Assembly (NCBI GenBank): GCA_002633005.1
Contig: NMRA01000306.1
Span: 353,866 to 417,865 of the forward strand
Origin: Phoronis australis
Taxonomy: Eukaryota > Phoronida > Phoronidae
Length of the DNA stretch: 64,000 bases
Reading direction: 5' to 3'
The notes under the pieces are model-generated. The model saw only the letters and a program-made list of their open reading frames with translations, did not search any database and was not told the DNA's origin. This document shows, in pieces, positions 11,759-23,094 of the stretch. The position numbers and the translations under genes were made by a program. Numbering within the stretch: position 1 is the first letter of the stretch; every line of letters starts with the position of its first letter.

Positions 11759-14700
11759 GGTAGCATTGGGCGTCAAAGCAATGTCAAACGACCATCTCTG
11801 CTTTTGATAACCGTGCTTCATTTCGTCTGCTTCTCTTAATCCTAAATCGTCTCTTTGTAGAAGTATTTTTGAAGGTACTCACGAAATGTCGCCTGTTAAG
11901 CTCCGGAAGACATACGTGTATTAAAAGCAAGTGTATTATGACCAGGGTGGAAATAATACGAGCTAGCTTTAAAGTGTTTATTGAAACGTTTTAATATTTT
12001 GTCTTGGCAGGTAAATCAAACATGGAGCCTTCATTGGCACTAATAATAGAATCAAAATTTACGTTATCTCAATATGAATTTCAGGTAGTCATCTCGAGTG
12101 GAAATCGTTTAGTAGTAAAATAAAAGACCTCGCAAACTTTCGGAAACAGGGAGAGTTTGTTCCTGAAAAATGTTTTGTTTTTCGTAGTCTTGTCTTTTAC
12201 ACTCACTGACGTTGTGTTCTTTGGAAACTCTACAAACAGCAAAAATTTTCATTTTGGCCTATACTTGAGAGTTTTTCCGGATATGGGCCAGTAGCTGGGC
12301 CTTTGGGGGCAATGTCTGTGGGTATTCCTGGTCAGTAGACTCATAATTATTTTAATGCTTGATATAAGAAACCCTACATATACATGCATATCTTTCGAAC
12401 ATGATTTGACTATAAGCTCTAATTCGGTTGTTAAGAGTACGACGACGACGACGAAGAACGAATAGTGACTAGAGAAATTTGCAATACTCATCGATTACAT
12501 GATGCTAAATTAGTACATGTATTAAGAAACGTTTCAAATATCGATTCTGCGAAATCGTTTTCAATGGCGATAAGCATTCATTCTTTAAACCGGAACACAG
12601 CTACCCTGTACCGCGGTATAACTTATGTTTTCACCATAAAACGACTCACAAATTCCGTTTTTCAACACAACAATCATTTCTAATCAGGAGAATTATATGC
12701 ATATTCGTTCAAAATATAAGCAAAGCAACTAAAGTTTTATGATGTTTTGAAGAACAACGCACAGCGAAAGCGCTAGAGTCAGCCAAAGACTTAAGTTAAT
12801 GTTGGCCTTAGTTGTCATGTGTCGTCATTTTGTGTTTGCCAGGGAACCCCCCATGGCGATAAACGAACGCAGGTACATGTACTGCACCCTGTATCGTTAT
12901 ATGTTCGTGGTTTTTCCAAAATATTCTCTTCTTTCTTTCACTCGCACTAAGGTACAGTACTTTTAAACAGACAATACTTGAAAGTATTGCCTACATGTAC
13001 ATGTATGTCCTAGCACCTCCTTGCTTGCAATGAATCAGCACCACACCTAAGTCTTAAAATCATTCGCACAGGGTGCAATATTACTTTCGTGTCCATTTGC
13101 CAGGAAAGTCGATAGAAATACGTAAACGTAAGTGCTTTACAAAGCACGAATTTCTTTCTCTGATATTTGAGGAGGCAATTCTGATTCGTAAGATAAACCG
13201 CGTGTTCCTCAGAATCCTGAAAACTACAAGTACATTCGTGCAATTCAGACCTGAGTGGCATGGCACAGGTGTTAGAGGTCTGCGTGATTTGCTTTCCTTT
13301 TTGAATCAGACACGCGCAATCCTTTTTCATACGCGATAATTTACCTGTCGAAAGCACTGACGTTAGAGCAGCGCAGTAATACAATGCAGGTACAGTATTT
13401 CAACGACGTCACAATGAAAATACAGATGACCGTTTCGTGTTTTTCACCAGCTGTTGTCGATACGATCACATGAGTCTTACCTGTAACAGTCAATCACCAC
13501 CAGAATTGTACACAGCACGCAAATTGTTACCGGAGTGATGTCAAAATCAATTTACAAGTCTGAACCGAGTGTGTTGCAAATAAGAATAAATGCGTCAAAT
13601 ATCTGTCGCTGTACCGGGATTTTGCAAAACACGATCTCCTCATCTAGTTTTTGTATGACGTTTCTTTAACTGTTCACAGGTGCTGAGTTGAATGCTTAAT
13701 TTAGCACAAAAATCTGAAAAACAGATCAAGCTCTTAGTTCACCTGTGAAGTTGAGAAACTCTACGTATGCTAATTAACTACATGTACCACCAGCCGTTAG
13801 AAGTCTACATTCTTATCCACTGACAAGTAAACGGACTGTGGATAGATTTGACGCTGTCTAAAAATTCGTTCCATTCAATAGGCCATCCGCGTTCTACTTT
13901 TAGGTTTAAACCTGCTGTAGCTCGGGACTGAAAGAATTGATATCAGAAGGGATGCGATCAATTGCATTATTATAACGAAAATCATCTCTTCTACAGAAGA
14001 AATGATATGTATTCCCGTACCGCTTTCTCCCGTTATTCAACTCAACGGACACTTACAGCGCCGATCTCTTTCCTAGTTGGCTAGTGCATACCTACCAACC
14101 AATTTCTGTTGGAAAAAGGTAGAATTGTGAATTGCTGTGTGTGCCGAAGGAAAAGCGTAGGCTAGGGGAGTAGGTGGCCTGCCTTCTATGCGAAAGTTTG
14201 AAAAAATCAAACAGAATGGTGTAATCTCCTTTATTTCAACAATTCCTTAAAATACAAAAACACAGTTTAGAGATGAAAAAATAAAACATGACATGGAACA
14301 AATACCAAAATTTTGAAATAAAACTTCGGGCAGAAGGATGAACCGATCAGTAACACAACTTTTTAAAAAAGTATTCCTGAAGTTTTGAGACGGGAAGTGA
14401 TTGATGAAGCTCAAAGTCCAAGACCTGGGCAGTGCAATTGGATAATAAAAAGCATATTTTCATATTCCAGTTGTTCGTATAAACCTCTCTATTCAAGCCC
14501 GCCCGTAGACTAATCTCACCTGGACCGACGGTGTAGCCGCTGTCGTAAGGTGCTTACAACGGAGGTGCTCGGTGAAAGGTGAAAGTGCGAAAAGAAATGA
14601 AAAACTATTCTGTACAAAAAAGTCGTGGAAGGCATTATGTCGTAGAGGGCTGTCACAAAAGCCAGAAGAAGCTGTACCCATGGAAGTAATCAATTTGCAG

Positions 14701-15087
14701 TGGACATGGCGAAAAGCGTCAAGATTGCCGTGTTTGCCGCTGTTCAAGATGTTTTGTATTCACAAGAACTCAATAAGCCGGAGACAATCGTTACATGTGC
14801 GCGCAATTAATAGAAAATAATGCAATAAAATTTAAACGATTCTCTGTAATTGAAGAAGGTGGGTCAAATGTAATTTTTAGTTAAAATACGATATTGACAT
14901 TTGTCAAATATTGATGAAACTGGTCGAGTGAGCCAGAAATAGTGAAGCAGAACCACAAACTAAGAATTAATAAGAACAATTACTACAAAGCGAGGTGGTT
15001 CAAACCCCTTTTTAAGATTAGTTTACATGAATTCTTTCGATATGATAGTGGAATTTTAGGTCAGCTAGTTGACATCGGCAAGAACAA
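11759..15087. other. Gene-free stretch; short (CGA)n run
   Basis: No gene or element recognised. A short trinucleotide run of GAC/CGA units lies at 12437-12456. Several TACATGTA motifs occur (12518, 12872, two overlapping near 12991, 13783). Open frames of 80-124 codons overlap on both strands at 13010-13384 and 14493-14820, with no recognisable motif. Confidence 0.5.
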
Positions 15088-15375
15088 TTCACCATCTTTA
15101 GCCTAAGAACCGGCCACTGACAGCTGCTCTCCCTCATGCATCGCCTGAAAATCTCAAACAGACGAGTGCCCCTGTGGCATTGGCCCCCAGACACCGGAGC
15201 ATTTACTACAGAGATGCCTTACGTTAGACGTCAAACATGGCCTAGTCCAGTGGAACTCAAAGAAACACTGTAGGGCGCGACAGCGTCTTTGCGGCGAACC
15301 GCAGATTTTGTCCAAAAGACCAGACTCTCCATCTAAACTACATGGCCGCTGAAGAAGAAGAAGAAAAAGATATCG
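15088..15375 (+). pseudogene. LINE (non-LTR retrotransposon) 3' end with GAA tail
   Basis: C-terminal tail of a LINE ORF2, the part after the reverse transcriptase. It reads TIFSLRTGH, a stop, QLLSLMHRLKIS, then after a one-base shift the zinc-knuckle-like DECPCGIGPQTPEHLLQRC. A second shift gives a C-terminal segment near RTADFVQKTRLSI. The element ends in a (GAA)n microsatellite at 15349-15366, which several RTE/I-related LINEs use as a 3' tail. The 5' part is absent, as expected of a 5'-truncated insertion. The clade is uncertain (RTE-, I- or Ingi-like). Confidence 0.72.
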
Positions 15376-16063
15376 TACCTGGGTGGCGACCAGGTGCGGT
15401 ACTTTCCTACGCCTATGTATTATTTAAATAAAAATAAAAGTTTTTGGGGGCTATTTTATGAAGTCTGTGTAAAGGTAAAATTTAAAAAAGTGTCATCTTC
15501 ACAACGTCGGTTGTTATTGTTAAGTTTGAATATTTAGACATCGAGCAGTAAAGAAAAAAAAACAATTATACAGTACACGATATCGCTATCTGGTGCGATT
15601 ATTTTTATTACATTATTTTGAGCTTAATGAGAAATGAAGCTAAGTGGCTGCCCATTTTGCAAGTTACGAAAAAACTCAAAGACTAACTCGATGTCACATG
15701 CATAAGATGCTTGCAGCAAATCCAGTTGTGGCGCGCCTTCTTCCTTAAAATTGCAGTACACCGAGTTAATTGATTACGATGATGAAAATTCAACTTGAAC
15801 CGATTTTTTCATAATAAGACATCGAAACGAACAATCATCTTCGATTAGGATACAAAAAATCCCCAAAGCCGCGTGTTCTTGGATTATGCAACGGTGGCGT
15901 GGAAAATCCGGGTGTCCCCAGGAAGGATCAGTGACCTCCATTAATTGAACGCATGCGTACATGTACGTGTTAGTGATTGTTCACCGCTGACAGCCGCACA
16001 GTTTGTGATTTAGCTGGCGACTGTGGACAGTTTGGGTCATCACATAAGCACCTCGAGAAATTT
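15376..16063. other. Gene-free stretch, no recognised content
   Basis: AT-rich spacer between the LINE tail and a hairpin element. I see nothing in it beyond a TACATGTA at 15957-15965. Confidence 0.6.
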
Positions 16064-16143
16064 ACACTCATGGGCGGCGCACCATAGGGGGCCGAAGGGG
16101 CTTTAGCCCCCACTTTTTTCAGTGCTGCGCCGCCCATGACACT
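16064..16143. mobile_element. 70-bp hairpin element with 5-bp target duplication
   Basis: A 70-bp foldback unit (16069-16138) has perfect 13-bp inverted ends, CATGGGCGGCGCA and TGCGCCGCCCATG. A second internal stem is formed by AGGGGC and GCCCC around TTTA. It is flanked by ACACT on both sides (16064-16068 and 16139-16143), consistent with a target-site duplication. Related units occur at 40747-40802 and 40803-40883. No coding capacity. It is best described as a MITE-like or foldback element of unknown superfamily. Confidence 0.6.
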
Positions 16144-16658
16144 GGGACTGAATTAACCAAAAAGAAACGGCACGAGGAAGAACCTTGCTGGAAAAAATAC
16201 AATACTAAGGGGGCAAATGGATTGCAGCTCGAAAAATGGATCGCTCCACATTAGAAACTGGACATGGAAAAAGCGACGAACTTGCCGCAGTTTCATTGGA
16301 CTGGAGAAGCCAGTCGACTAATTGAAAACGACTCTTTTTACTGGCCTTAAGTAACTCAATCGACCATCGAGTTCAGCAAGCAGTTCCCGCCATCTTTTGA
16401 TATGCTCTGTCATTTCTCGGTCACTTTGTACCTCACCCCTTCTTCAGTCACAGAGTGCCAGTTGCATTGTGACTATGACTGGTGTACCGTAGCAAGAACG
16501 CTGCACACGTACACATATGATGTGCCATCACCACCACAGCGACGGATGCAGAATTCGACATGCATGTACATGTAATGCAGTTATGTGCAGTAGTTAGTGT
16601 TGTGATTGATACCAACAATGTGTGAATTGTAATAACAACCTGTTCTCTGCCAGCTTGA
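16144..16658. other. Gene-free stretch, no recognised content
   Basis: Spacer between two foldback elements. It holds a TACATGTA at about 16567. Nothing else recognised. Confidence 0.6.
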
Positions 16659-16837
16659 GATATAAATATAGATTATTACATGGCGAAGTCGTTATCCCCG
16701 TTATCTAGAGCCCGAGTGGATTTTGGAAAATTATCGCAGGATTGGCGTTAGCCCCGAGGGTGATAATTCTACAAAATCCACGAGGGCTCTAGATAAGGGG
16801 GGTAACGACTGAGAACATGTAATAATCTATTTATACC
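16659..16837. mobile_element. 179-bp foldback (palindromic) element
   Basis: Two arms of about 76 bp (16659-16735 and 16762-16837) are inverted copies of each other around a 26-bp centre. Shared blocks from the outside in include AGATTATTACATG, AGTCGTTA, TTATCTAGAGCCC, GTGGATTTTG and AATTATC. Only scattered mismatches and one 2-base indel separate them. The centre contains GGCGTTAGCCCC. There is no ORF and no clear target duplication. This is the structure of a foldback MITE able to extrude as a long cruciform. Confidence 0.8.
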
Positions 16838-17336
16838 ACATACTGAACAAGAAACATTACAATGAATCGATCTACCTTTCTCGACTCGCCTCGGCTTTGT
16901 AACTACTTTCTATGTCAGAGGCCCGGGGTCGGAGGTCGTGACCTTTTAAGAAAAGCCTATATTTTTTGAAAAATAATGCTTTTACTCAAAACCAATTGAA
17001 AAATAAAACAAAATAGAATTAAAGTGAATCTATAAATTAAGGTTTAGCAACTGATGTAGCTTACTAACATTATATCACGCTAAGCTTCGACCGGGAATAT
17101 CGTCTGCTAAAGTAGGTTACCACTAGTAACTGACTATAATGCTCAAGTCAAAGGATCCCGACCACACAACACCTGCATTCAAATTGGAGATCGGTGATTT
17201 ACAAGTGAGAGAACACGAGAGAAAAAATTCACTGAATTAAAATATCGTTTTAATGGAAATTATGCGTCTTATATTTCATAGCGTGTAATTGTCGGTGCAA
17301 TGCCCTTTGCTGACTGATGCGCGTGATCATTTAAGT
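16838..17336. other. Gene-free stretch, no recognised content
   Basis: AT-rich spacer between the foldback element and the tRNA-like unit. I see nothing in it. Confidence 0.6.
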
Positions 17337-17409
17337 ATTCCAATGGTGTAGTGGTAAAGTCGGCTACTCGCGACTGTTGAGGCCCGGGTTCGAATCCGGC
17401 TTCGGTTTC
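17337..17409 (+). repeat. tRNA-like unit (tRNA pseudogene or SINE head)
   Basis: A good RNA polymerase III A box (TGGTGTAGTGG, 17344-17354) is followed 33 bp later by a consensus B box (GGTTCGAATCC, 17387-17397). A perfect 5-bp anticodon-type stem (AGTCG with CGACT) closes an 8-nt loop. The acceptor arms pair at only about five of seven positions and the T stem has two mismatches, so a functional tRNA is unlikely. A tRNA-derived SINE head or decayed tRNA copy is more likely. No A-rich or microsatellite SINE tail is clear downstream. Confidence 0.55.
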
Positions 17410-20400
17410 CCGCCAAAACGTTAGGTCACTACTTTAAGGATTATTACACGGTTGTATCTGCCATTCGAGGCTAATATTGTGGTATAATAACAATTAACAG
17501 GTCAGATGCAAATGCATCAACATCGACGTTAGTTTATTACAGCCTTAGCAAATTATTTAGGAAATTGCTGATTTAATTATTAAAATTAATAATCAAATTT
17601 AAAGCGCAGCTCATCTTCAGGTAAGTTTATACTATGACCTTCCACATACTCAGGAGTATATTTATGTTCGCTTCATTCTAGTTCACGCAGCACTCTATGA
17701 TGGATGTTTATAAGCCGCCGCCGTTAGACCGCCCACTTTTGTTGAAGATTATTTTGTTTATTAAAAGCAGACGTGGTAGTTGAACGAAACTTAAAATTTC
17801 GTGACAACTCGTGAAATTTTGTCGAGGTTTAAAAACAGACGATTTAAAAGCAATTGAAATTGGTAAAAAAACAGGATTCGCGCAACTTTAGTAAAAGGTG
17901 TTTTACAGGCTGACTACATTAATCACACTGCCATCGACAGTTACATTTAGATTGAAATTACGTTCGTTAGGCCTTTTGTTCAACTCACCGTTTTCTATTG
18001 ATTGTATGAAGGGGATTTAAATCTATGGTTGATTGGAGCTCATCAAATGCGTAGTCGAGGTCTCGTGAAGCTAGCAGAGATAACCATTGCTCCCGCGGCA
18101 GACATCTTGTGATTACCAGTCATATGAGTATGACGCGGCTGGTTGCGCGCACGAAGGATTAGGCTGGCTCTGCGTAACGCAAGAAGAAGTCCAATTTCAT
18201 CAATTTAATCGTTTTTTCCTACGTATCAAACCCGAGCAGTTGTAATCCACTAAATAAATGGAATGAAAAACTCCAGATGAAATTGTGAATTACAATAGAC
18301 TTGTTCCTTTTCCACCTAAAAGTTTCATAGATGTATCCTGCTGTTTATATGGTAAATCTGACACAATTAACTTTGAACACATAAAAATGACCATCGTTAC
18401 AACGATAATCATTTTTACCTGATTTTGCCCAGACCCATTTTTGTGACGACGTGTTTGTGTGCGCTGTAATTTTCGGTGTACGAAAAAGCTGCAATGCAAC
18501 ACAAGGCTATAGAAACGTATGCATCCAAAAACCGAGATTAATACCAGTGTTACGTGCCTAGTATTCGTTTGCATACAATAGCATCTCTCGGGGACAGCTT
18601 TTGGATTTAAATTTGGGCCCGGGGTCTAATTTACAAACTGTAATGTAACTCAGTGTTACACGTAAACGTAATGTCTCCGATCCAGTCGTGTACTCGAGTA
18701 CTGTATTTCATAATCTGGACAGATGAGTTTCTAGTCAAATTCAAACCCGGATATTTTAAAAGCGCAAAATCTGCGGATTACTCTATTTTGCACTCTTGTC
18801 TTGAGTTGGATCTCAGATGTGTAGCTGGAGGCCAGAGGCCACACAAATGCACATGAAGACTAAAAACTGATACGGGCCATACCATAATTTACTCTAGCGC
18901 ACAATCGTAATCACTTGAGTTCGTACAAAATTAGAACTGAATGTGTCCATTTAGTGTTAACAATTTAAACACAGGTCACTAGATTTTAAACACCCAGTTT
19001 CTAGGACAATAATCATTTTCAGTAGGCGCAAAATACACTCAACGTGAGCGTAATATATCAGATTTCACTTAATATACGCATTGTGCGCCTTAAATTATAA
19101 AAAACATCAAACACATTTCTTTTTACAATCTTGCTATGTACTCACCTCCATTTCCCGCCTATCAGAGCTGTCCATGGCTGTCAAAAATCTTTATTACATT
19201 CGTCTTTCATAGAGTCCGCGCGATCCTGTGATCAGAAGCAATAATGTTTTCAATCTAAAAAACTTTTCTAGATTGATCGATTTTTCTAGACTATTCACGT
19301 ACAGTGGAGGCCAAGCTACTGATCAGAAGTGAACGCGTTTCAACATTTAACCTTGTCATGCTATCACACAATGTGTCTGTTGTACTAGTCAAGGACCATC
19401 TATTTTAAGGAATACATTTAGGTACCAGGCCTGTTCACAAAATTTACAGTGGTCCTTTTTAGTTTGTAATCTCAGATAAAATTTACAAATAATCTTTTAT
19501 GGGCTTTGGTTTATTTTAAGTTAAAATGAAAGTCGTTTTGTCGTCGGTGAGTTATTGATTGCGGGTAGTAGTGACATTGACAGTGGATAAACCTTTGTAA
19601 CTGCCGGAGAACACTCAACGTAATCAGATAACACAGGCTGAATGGAAGGTCGCAGAAACTCGACTGCAAATTTCATCTTGTTTCTATGCACTGAAGTAAG
19701 ACGTGGATTTCTTCTACGTTCATCGGACAGGCAATTAGTATGGCTTCTTGAAATAACAACAGGTCAGTATTCCCAAATACATATAATGACACTGACGCAT
19801 CTGTGACGACAGCATCGCCATTACCAAATATGGCCAACAAAACAACATGAACAACAGTTATAATGAGAGCAATAGTAGATTCCAAAAATTGCTTGACAAA
19901 TCACACTTTCCAAGAATACAAGTGGCGACGCATTGATAAATTAATCTAAAGATAAGTAACTCAGCGTTGCAAACTATTTGACGAAATGTTGTCATACAGT
20001 AGTGTTTTGTAAATGTCCTCGTGACAATTATTAACAGACGCGCAAATAATGGTGGTAAACCATGTGAAACAAATCTCCTGAAATTACAAAAGCCGATGTC
20101 GCCAACGTTTTCAGATTCCAATGAGCACGGTGATTGTGACCATAAAGTGGTAGCCAGTAATAGGTTTTTGATTCTGTATTTTAAGCTAAATGCCAGTCTG
20201 CGCGAGGTTTCCACTAAAATACAATTACATGCGCTCACATATTGAAACTCATACCAATTTTTTATTTGTTATACTTAAAATTGGCACATTTCTTACTTAA
20301 ACGCATTATTTCTGTGCCAGATGTAACCTGTTTGAATGTACAGTGCACCGAATTGTGGTTACATTTTGGATAGTGCGATGTCAGGTAGGGAAAGATACAG

Positions 20401-21563
20401 TCTGCACATTTTGTGCATTTTTCGTCGATCAGGCTATTTAAAACAGCTATGAACCTGGCCTTCCGCCACAGAAACTCGTTTCTTTTTACATCATCATGGA
20501 ATACGTTTCGAATTATTCCTTATTCAAAACCATGCAGTTTTTGAGCATGGAAGAAATTGCCAGCTCTTTGTTGCGTGATACCAGGAGAGCTTTCCGCAGA
20601 TCATATTTCTTGCGACAAAAGAAAGATCTCATACCGTGAGAAACGCGTGAAAGGCGAGTATTTCTCGAGTATTTGTTGGAACGTAATTACGAACGCATCT
20701 TGCCTAGCAACTGAAACATGATCAAATGACGACCACTGAAGTGATTGATAGAAATGTAGGTTTTGCAGTAGAAAATCTGCCTTTTGGTTTTAACTCCAGA
20801 CGACAGCGGTTTTAAAGTTGAGACCAAATTCAAATATCAATCTAGTCCATTGTTAAGTGACCCTGTGCTCTTTTGTCCGCCATCACGATTCTCGGGTCTC
20901 GTTAATATTTTATCTGAAATTCACCTGCAAGGCAACTTATAAGTTGAGGAGCACGAGGACGGGTCTTTACATTGTTTTCACAGTTGAACGTCAACAAAAT
21001 CTAACAGGAACACAAAACCTGTGTGTATATGCACAATTTAACATCTACCATGAACAACACTTTAAAAAGCCAGATTCGCAGTAAGCACATCGAATTATAC
21101 GTGTACGAAGGCAAGGTATATTTTTAACACCATTGGATGCTCACATAGAGCAATATGACTCTCAGACACCCTTTCTTGGACAAATTACGTCCAAAATAAT
21201 TAGAAAAACGAGAGCCAAAAAACAATTTGGAGCAAAGGAAGTACTGCTCTGACTTTTTTACGGTTGGGATCTGATAAAATAATCAGGCATGACCACCACA
21301 TGCCTTAGTATAATTTGTTTTGCATTTTAAATTTCGTTCCAAAATACGAAAACCATTGTACACGGCGTGTTTCCATGTGTGAGGTGTTCATCGCTATGCA
21401 AATTATACGACTTAACAGTGACAATGGACATCTGCGTTAGGTGGCATTACAGTTCGCCTTCTTAATAGTTATCAATCTGCATTTGACGGAAAAAACATGA
21501 ACCGAAAGACTGCAAGTATAATTGAAAATCTAACAGAAGCATATGTAGCGGCCACGCTGAAGA
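17410..21563. other. Gene-free stretch; one hydrophobic minus-strand ORF
   Basis: No gene or element recognised with confidence. The 94-codon minus-strand frame at 18290-18574 is described separately. Overlapping open frames near 19673-20245 carry no motif. Confidence 0.5.
18290..18574 (-). pseudogene. Hydrophobic ORF, possible GPCR-like fragment (doubtful)
   Basis: The frame reads a hydrophobic stretch (HVTLVLISVFGCIRF and on), then a basic loop (HRKLQRTQTRRHKNG), then a second hydrophobic stretch (KMIIVVTMVIFMCSKLIV). It stays open upstream of the first Met through a Cys-containing segment. The order Cys loop, helix, basic loop, helix resembles TM5-loop-TM6 of rhodopsin-like receptors. The diagnostic Cys-Trp-x-Pro of TM6 is absent and no other receptor exon is visible. 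It may be chance hydrophobicity. Confidence 0.12.
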
Positions 21564-21568
21564 GTTCA

Positions 21569-21770
21569 TATTATAGAGACTTTAGTTAAGATTACTATTA
21601 CTACTGCCTAATCATTTTAGTTCGTTTAATTTAAGTTTATTAAGTATGCTTGCCTAGTGTCAGCCGTATTTAATTAGTTAATGTGATCGGAATCTTGTCA
21701 AAGTCTAACTCGAAGAAAATATTACGATAGACTGCGTTATTTTTTGTTATTTATGGTCATCGTCAGACCA
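21569..21770 (+). repeat. BEL 5' LTR (202 bp, internally shortened)
   Basis: Aligns with 29044-29322 over its whole length: shared GACTTTA, CTGCCTAATCATTTTA, GTCAGCC, AAAATATTACG, AGACTGCG and GGTCATCGTC. It lacks a 79-bp block present in the 3' LTR at 29133-29211; the breakpoint is after CCTAGT (21653-21658). It begins TATTATAGAGAC where the 3' LTR has TGTTGTAAAGAC, so the terminal TG is mutated. It ends in ACCA. Confidence 0.8.
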
Positions 21771-21778
21771 TACATGTA

Positions 21779-21796
21779 GTTTTGGTAGCAGAGCAA
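21779..21796 (+). promoter_or_regulatory. Probable tRNA primer-binding region
   Basis: The stretch GTTTTGGTAGCAGAGCAA begins eight bases after the 5' LTR. TGGTAGCAGAGC resembles the primer sites (TGGTATCAGAGC type) seen in BEL elements. The cognate tRNA cannot be assigned from sequence alone. Confidence 0.45.
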
Positions 21797-22518
21797 GGAT
21801 GGGACATTTATGAAATGTGATGGAAGTCGAAACATTACTGTGACCGAAGATGGATAGCAAGCGTCAGGCTTTCGTTCTGCCGCACGCAGACAAAGAATTC
21901 AACGAATGAGAGATGGCGAAAGCCAAACGAAAATCCCTTTTCAGTAGACGTCGTCACCAGTTGCTAGACACTTTGTATGACGTCAGATTTCGCGAGGAAA
22001 TCTTGGTTCCATTGTATCCGACTTAAGCAAGTTATACTGCAGTTGTTTATTATATTGTGTATTAGAGCTACAGTGAAGCGATATATTCTAAGTGATCCTG
22101 ACACTGCCGGGAACATCGAGGATAGAATTCTGAACTAAGCTTTTGCAAGTATATACGATCACTGAGGTATGTTTAATATGTGGATGGAATTTTGTTTATT
22201 ATTGTAAAGCAGTCCCAGTTGTTGCAAACATTAAACAATAGTTTGACAGAGGCGGATCTACGGGGGAGGGGGTTCAGGAGATTTAAGCCCCCCCCTGGTA
22301 CAGGATCAAAAATAAAAAGACGTCGCCAGGAAAATGAAACCAGCCACAAAAACCATACAATCTTACACGGGAAGGGGCAGACCCTCTCTCGACCTATCCC
22401 CGCTCGGCCCTACACGCGTCGGGCTCGGAATCCTAATTCACCCGTCCTTGCTGAAAACGTAGATTGGCCACTGATTGAGTACTTTGCAATTAGAACTTTA
22501 TCACATTTCTATATGTCC
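21797..22518 (+). other. BEL 5' untranslated/early gag region with GC-rich hairpin repeat
   Basis: Internal BEL sequence between the primer-binding region and the nested transposon. A short basic open frame (MAKAKRKSLFSRRRHQ) starts near 21915, but I cannot tie it to gag. At 22249-22310 lies a G-rich/C-rich foldback (AGGCGGATCTACGGGGG, later AAGCCCCCCCC) of a kind dispersed in invertebrate genomes. It may be a separate small insertion. Confidence 0.4.
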
Positions 22519-22687
22519 TTAAACGAGAATGCCACCCGATTTAATTAGTCTTTTTTTACCGTTTTAATCGTTCTATAACCACATCGCCTCTTATACGGTT
22601 GACTTCACCTTGCCGAGAGGTGTCGCGTTAGCCTGTGAGGAAAGTGAGAAACGACTCGGCGAGGTGAGTGGTTCATCTGCAGAGTGA

Positions 22688-22945
22688 ATGCCGCTATATT
22701 GCGGAGCATCTTTCCCACTTTTCTGAACAATGAAGCTGCGAAGGTAGCGGGTTATCGTTTTTTCCACTTCCTCGAGAGCCCGAAAGGGTTAGACAGTGGC
22801 TCGCGGTAGTGAAGAATAAAAAGTACGATGTTAATAGCAAGTATGAGGCCGTGAAACATCTCTGTGCCGCTTTCCGTGGTCGGCATTTCGTCGACAGTGA
22901 TTTCTCTGACAAATTCCGGCTTACCAAAGAACAACCCATACGTGC
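22688..22945 (+). pseudogene. THAP zinc-finger domain remnant (element A2)
   Basis: Same THAP domain as A1 and A3. It starts MPLYCG with the second Cys retained, then a shift at the second Cys pair. The second half is open: KYEAVKHLCAAF, then GRHFVDSDFSDKFRLTKEQ. It best preserves the segment after the closing zinc ligands, though the C of C-x2-H has shifted or been replaced. No transposase follows; the element passes directly into the minus-strand ORF remnant. Confidence 0.72.
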
Positions 22946-22964
22946 CGTTGCCTGTGCAGGTTCA

Positions 22965-23094
22965 CGGGGCCTCTTTAGTATTTTTTTAATCAGTGTATTC
23001 CGGTTGGACCTGATAGCCTGTGAAACTTAACGATCCGACCCGAAGTCTTCGTCGGATGAGCTATCATCGGGAATGGCGCTGGACGAGTTGCCAT
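22965..23094 (-). pseudogene. FEP-motif (P2X7-tail-like) ORF remnant, element A2
   Basis: Minus-strand frame starting at an intact ATG (23094-23092), 62 bp downstream of a TATATAA box (23156-23165). In a shifted frame it gives an acidic serine stretch (AIPDDSSSDEDFGSD) and then FTGYQVQPEYTD, matching YQFEPEYSD of A3. Stops follow and the Cys cluster is deleted. Preservation of the acidic start complements A3, whose start region has a stop. Confidence 0.45.

Noticed and set aside
13010-13384. 124-codon minus-strand ORF as a gene
   Set aside because: Open frames of similar length occur on the opposite strand at the same place, there is no motif, and no splice or promoter signals.
17337-17409. 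Functional tRNA gene
   Set aside because: Acceptor and T stems have several mismatches and the anticodon loop has eight bases.
18290-18574. A receptor gene exon (GPCR)
   Set aside because: Only a hydrophobic-basic-hydrophobic pattern; key TM6 residues and neighbouring exons are missing. Kept as a low-confidence feature only.
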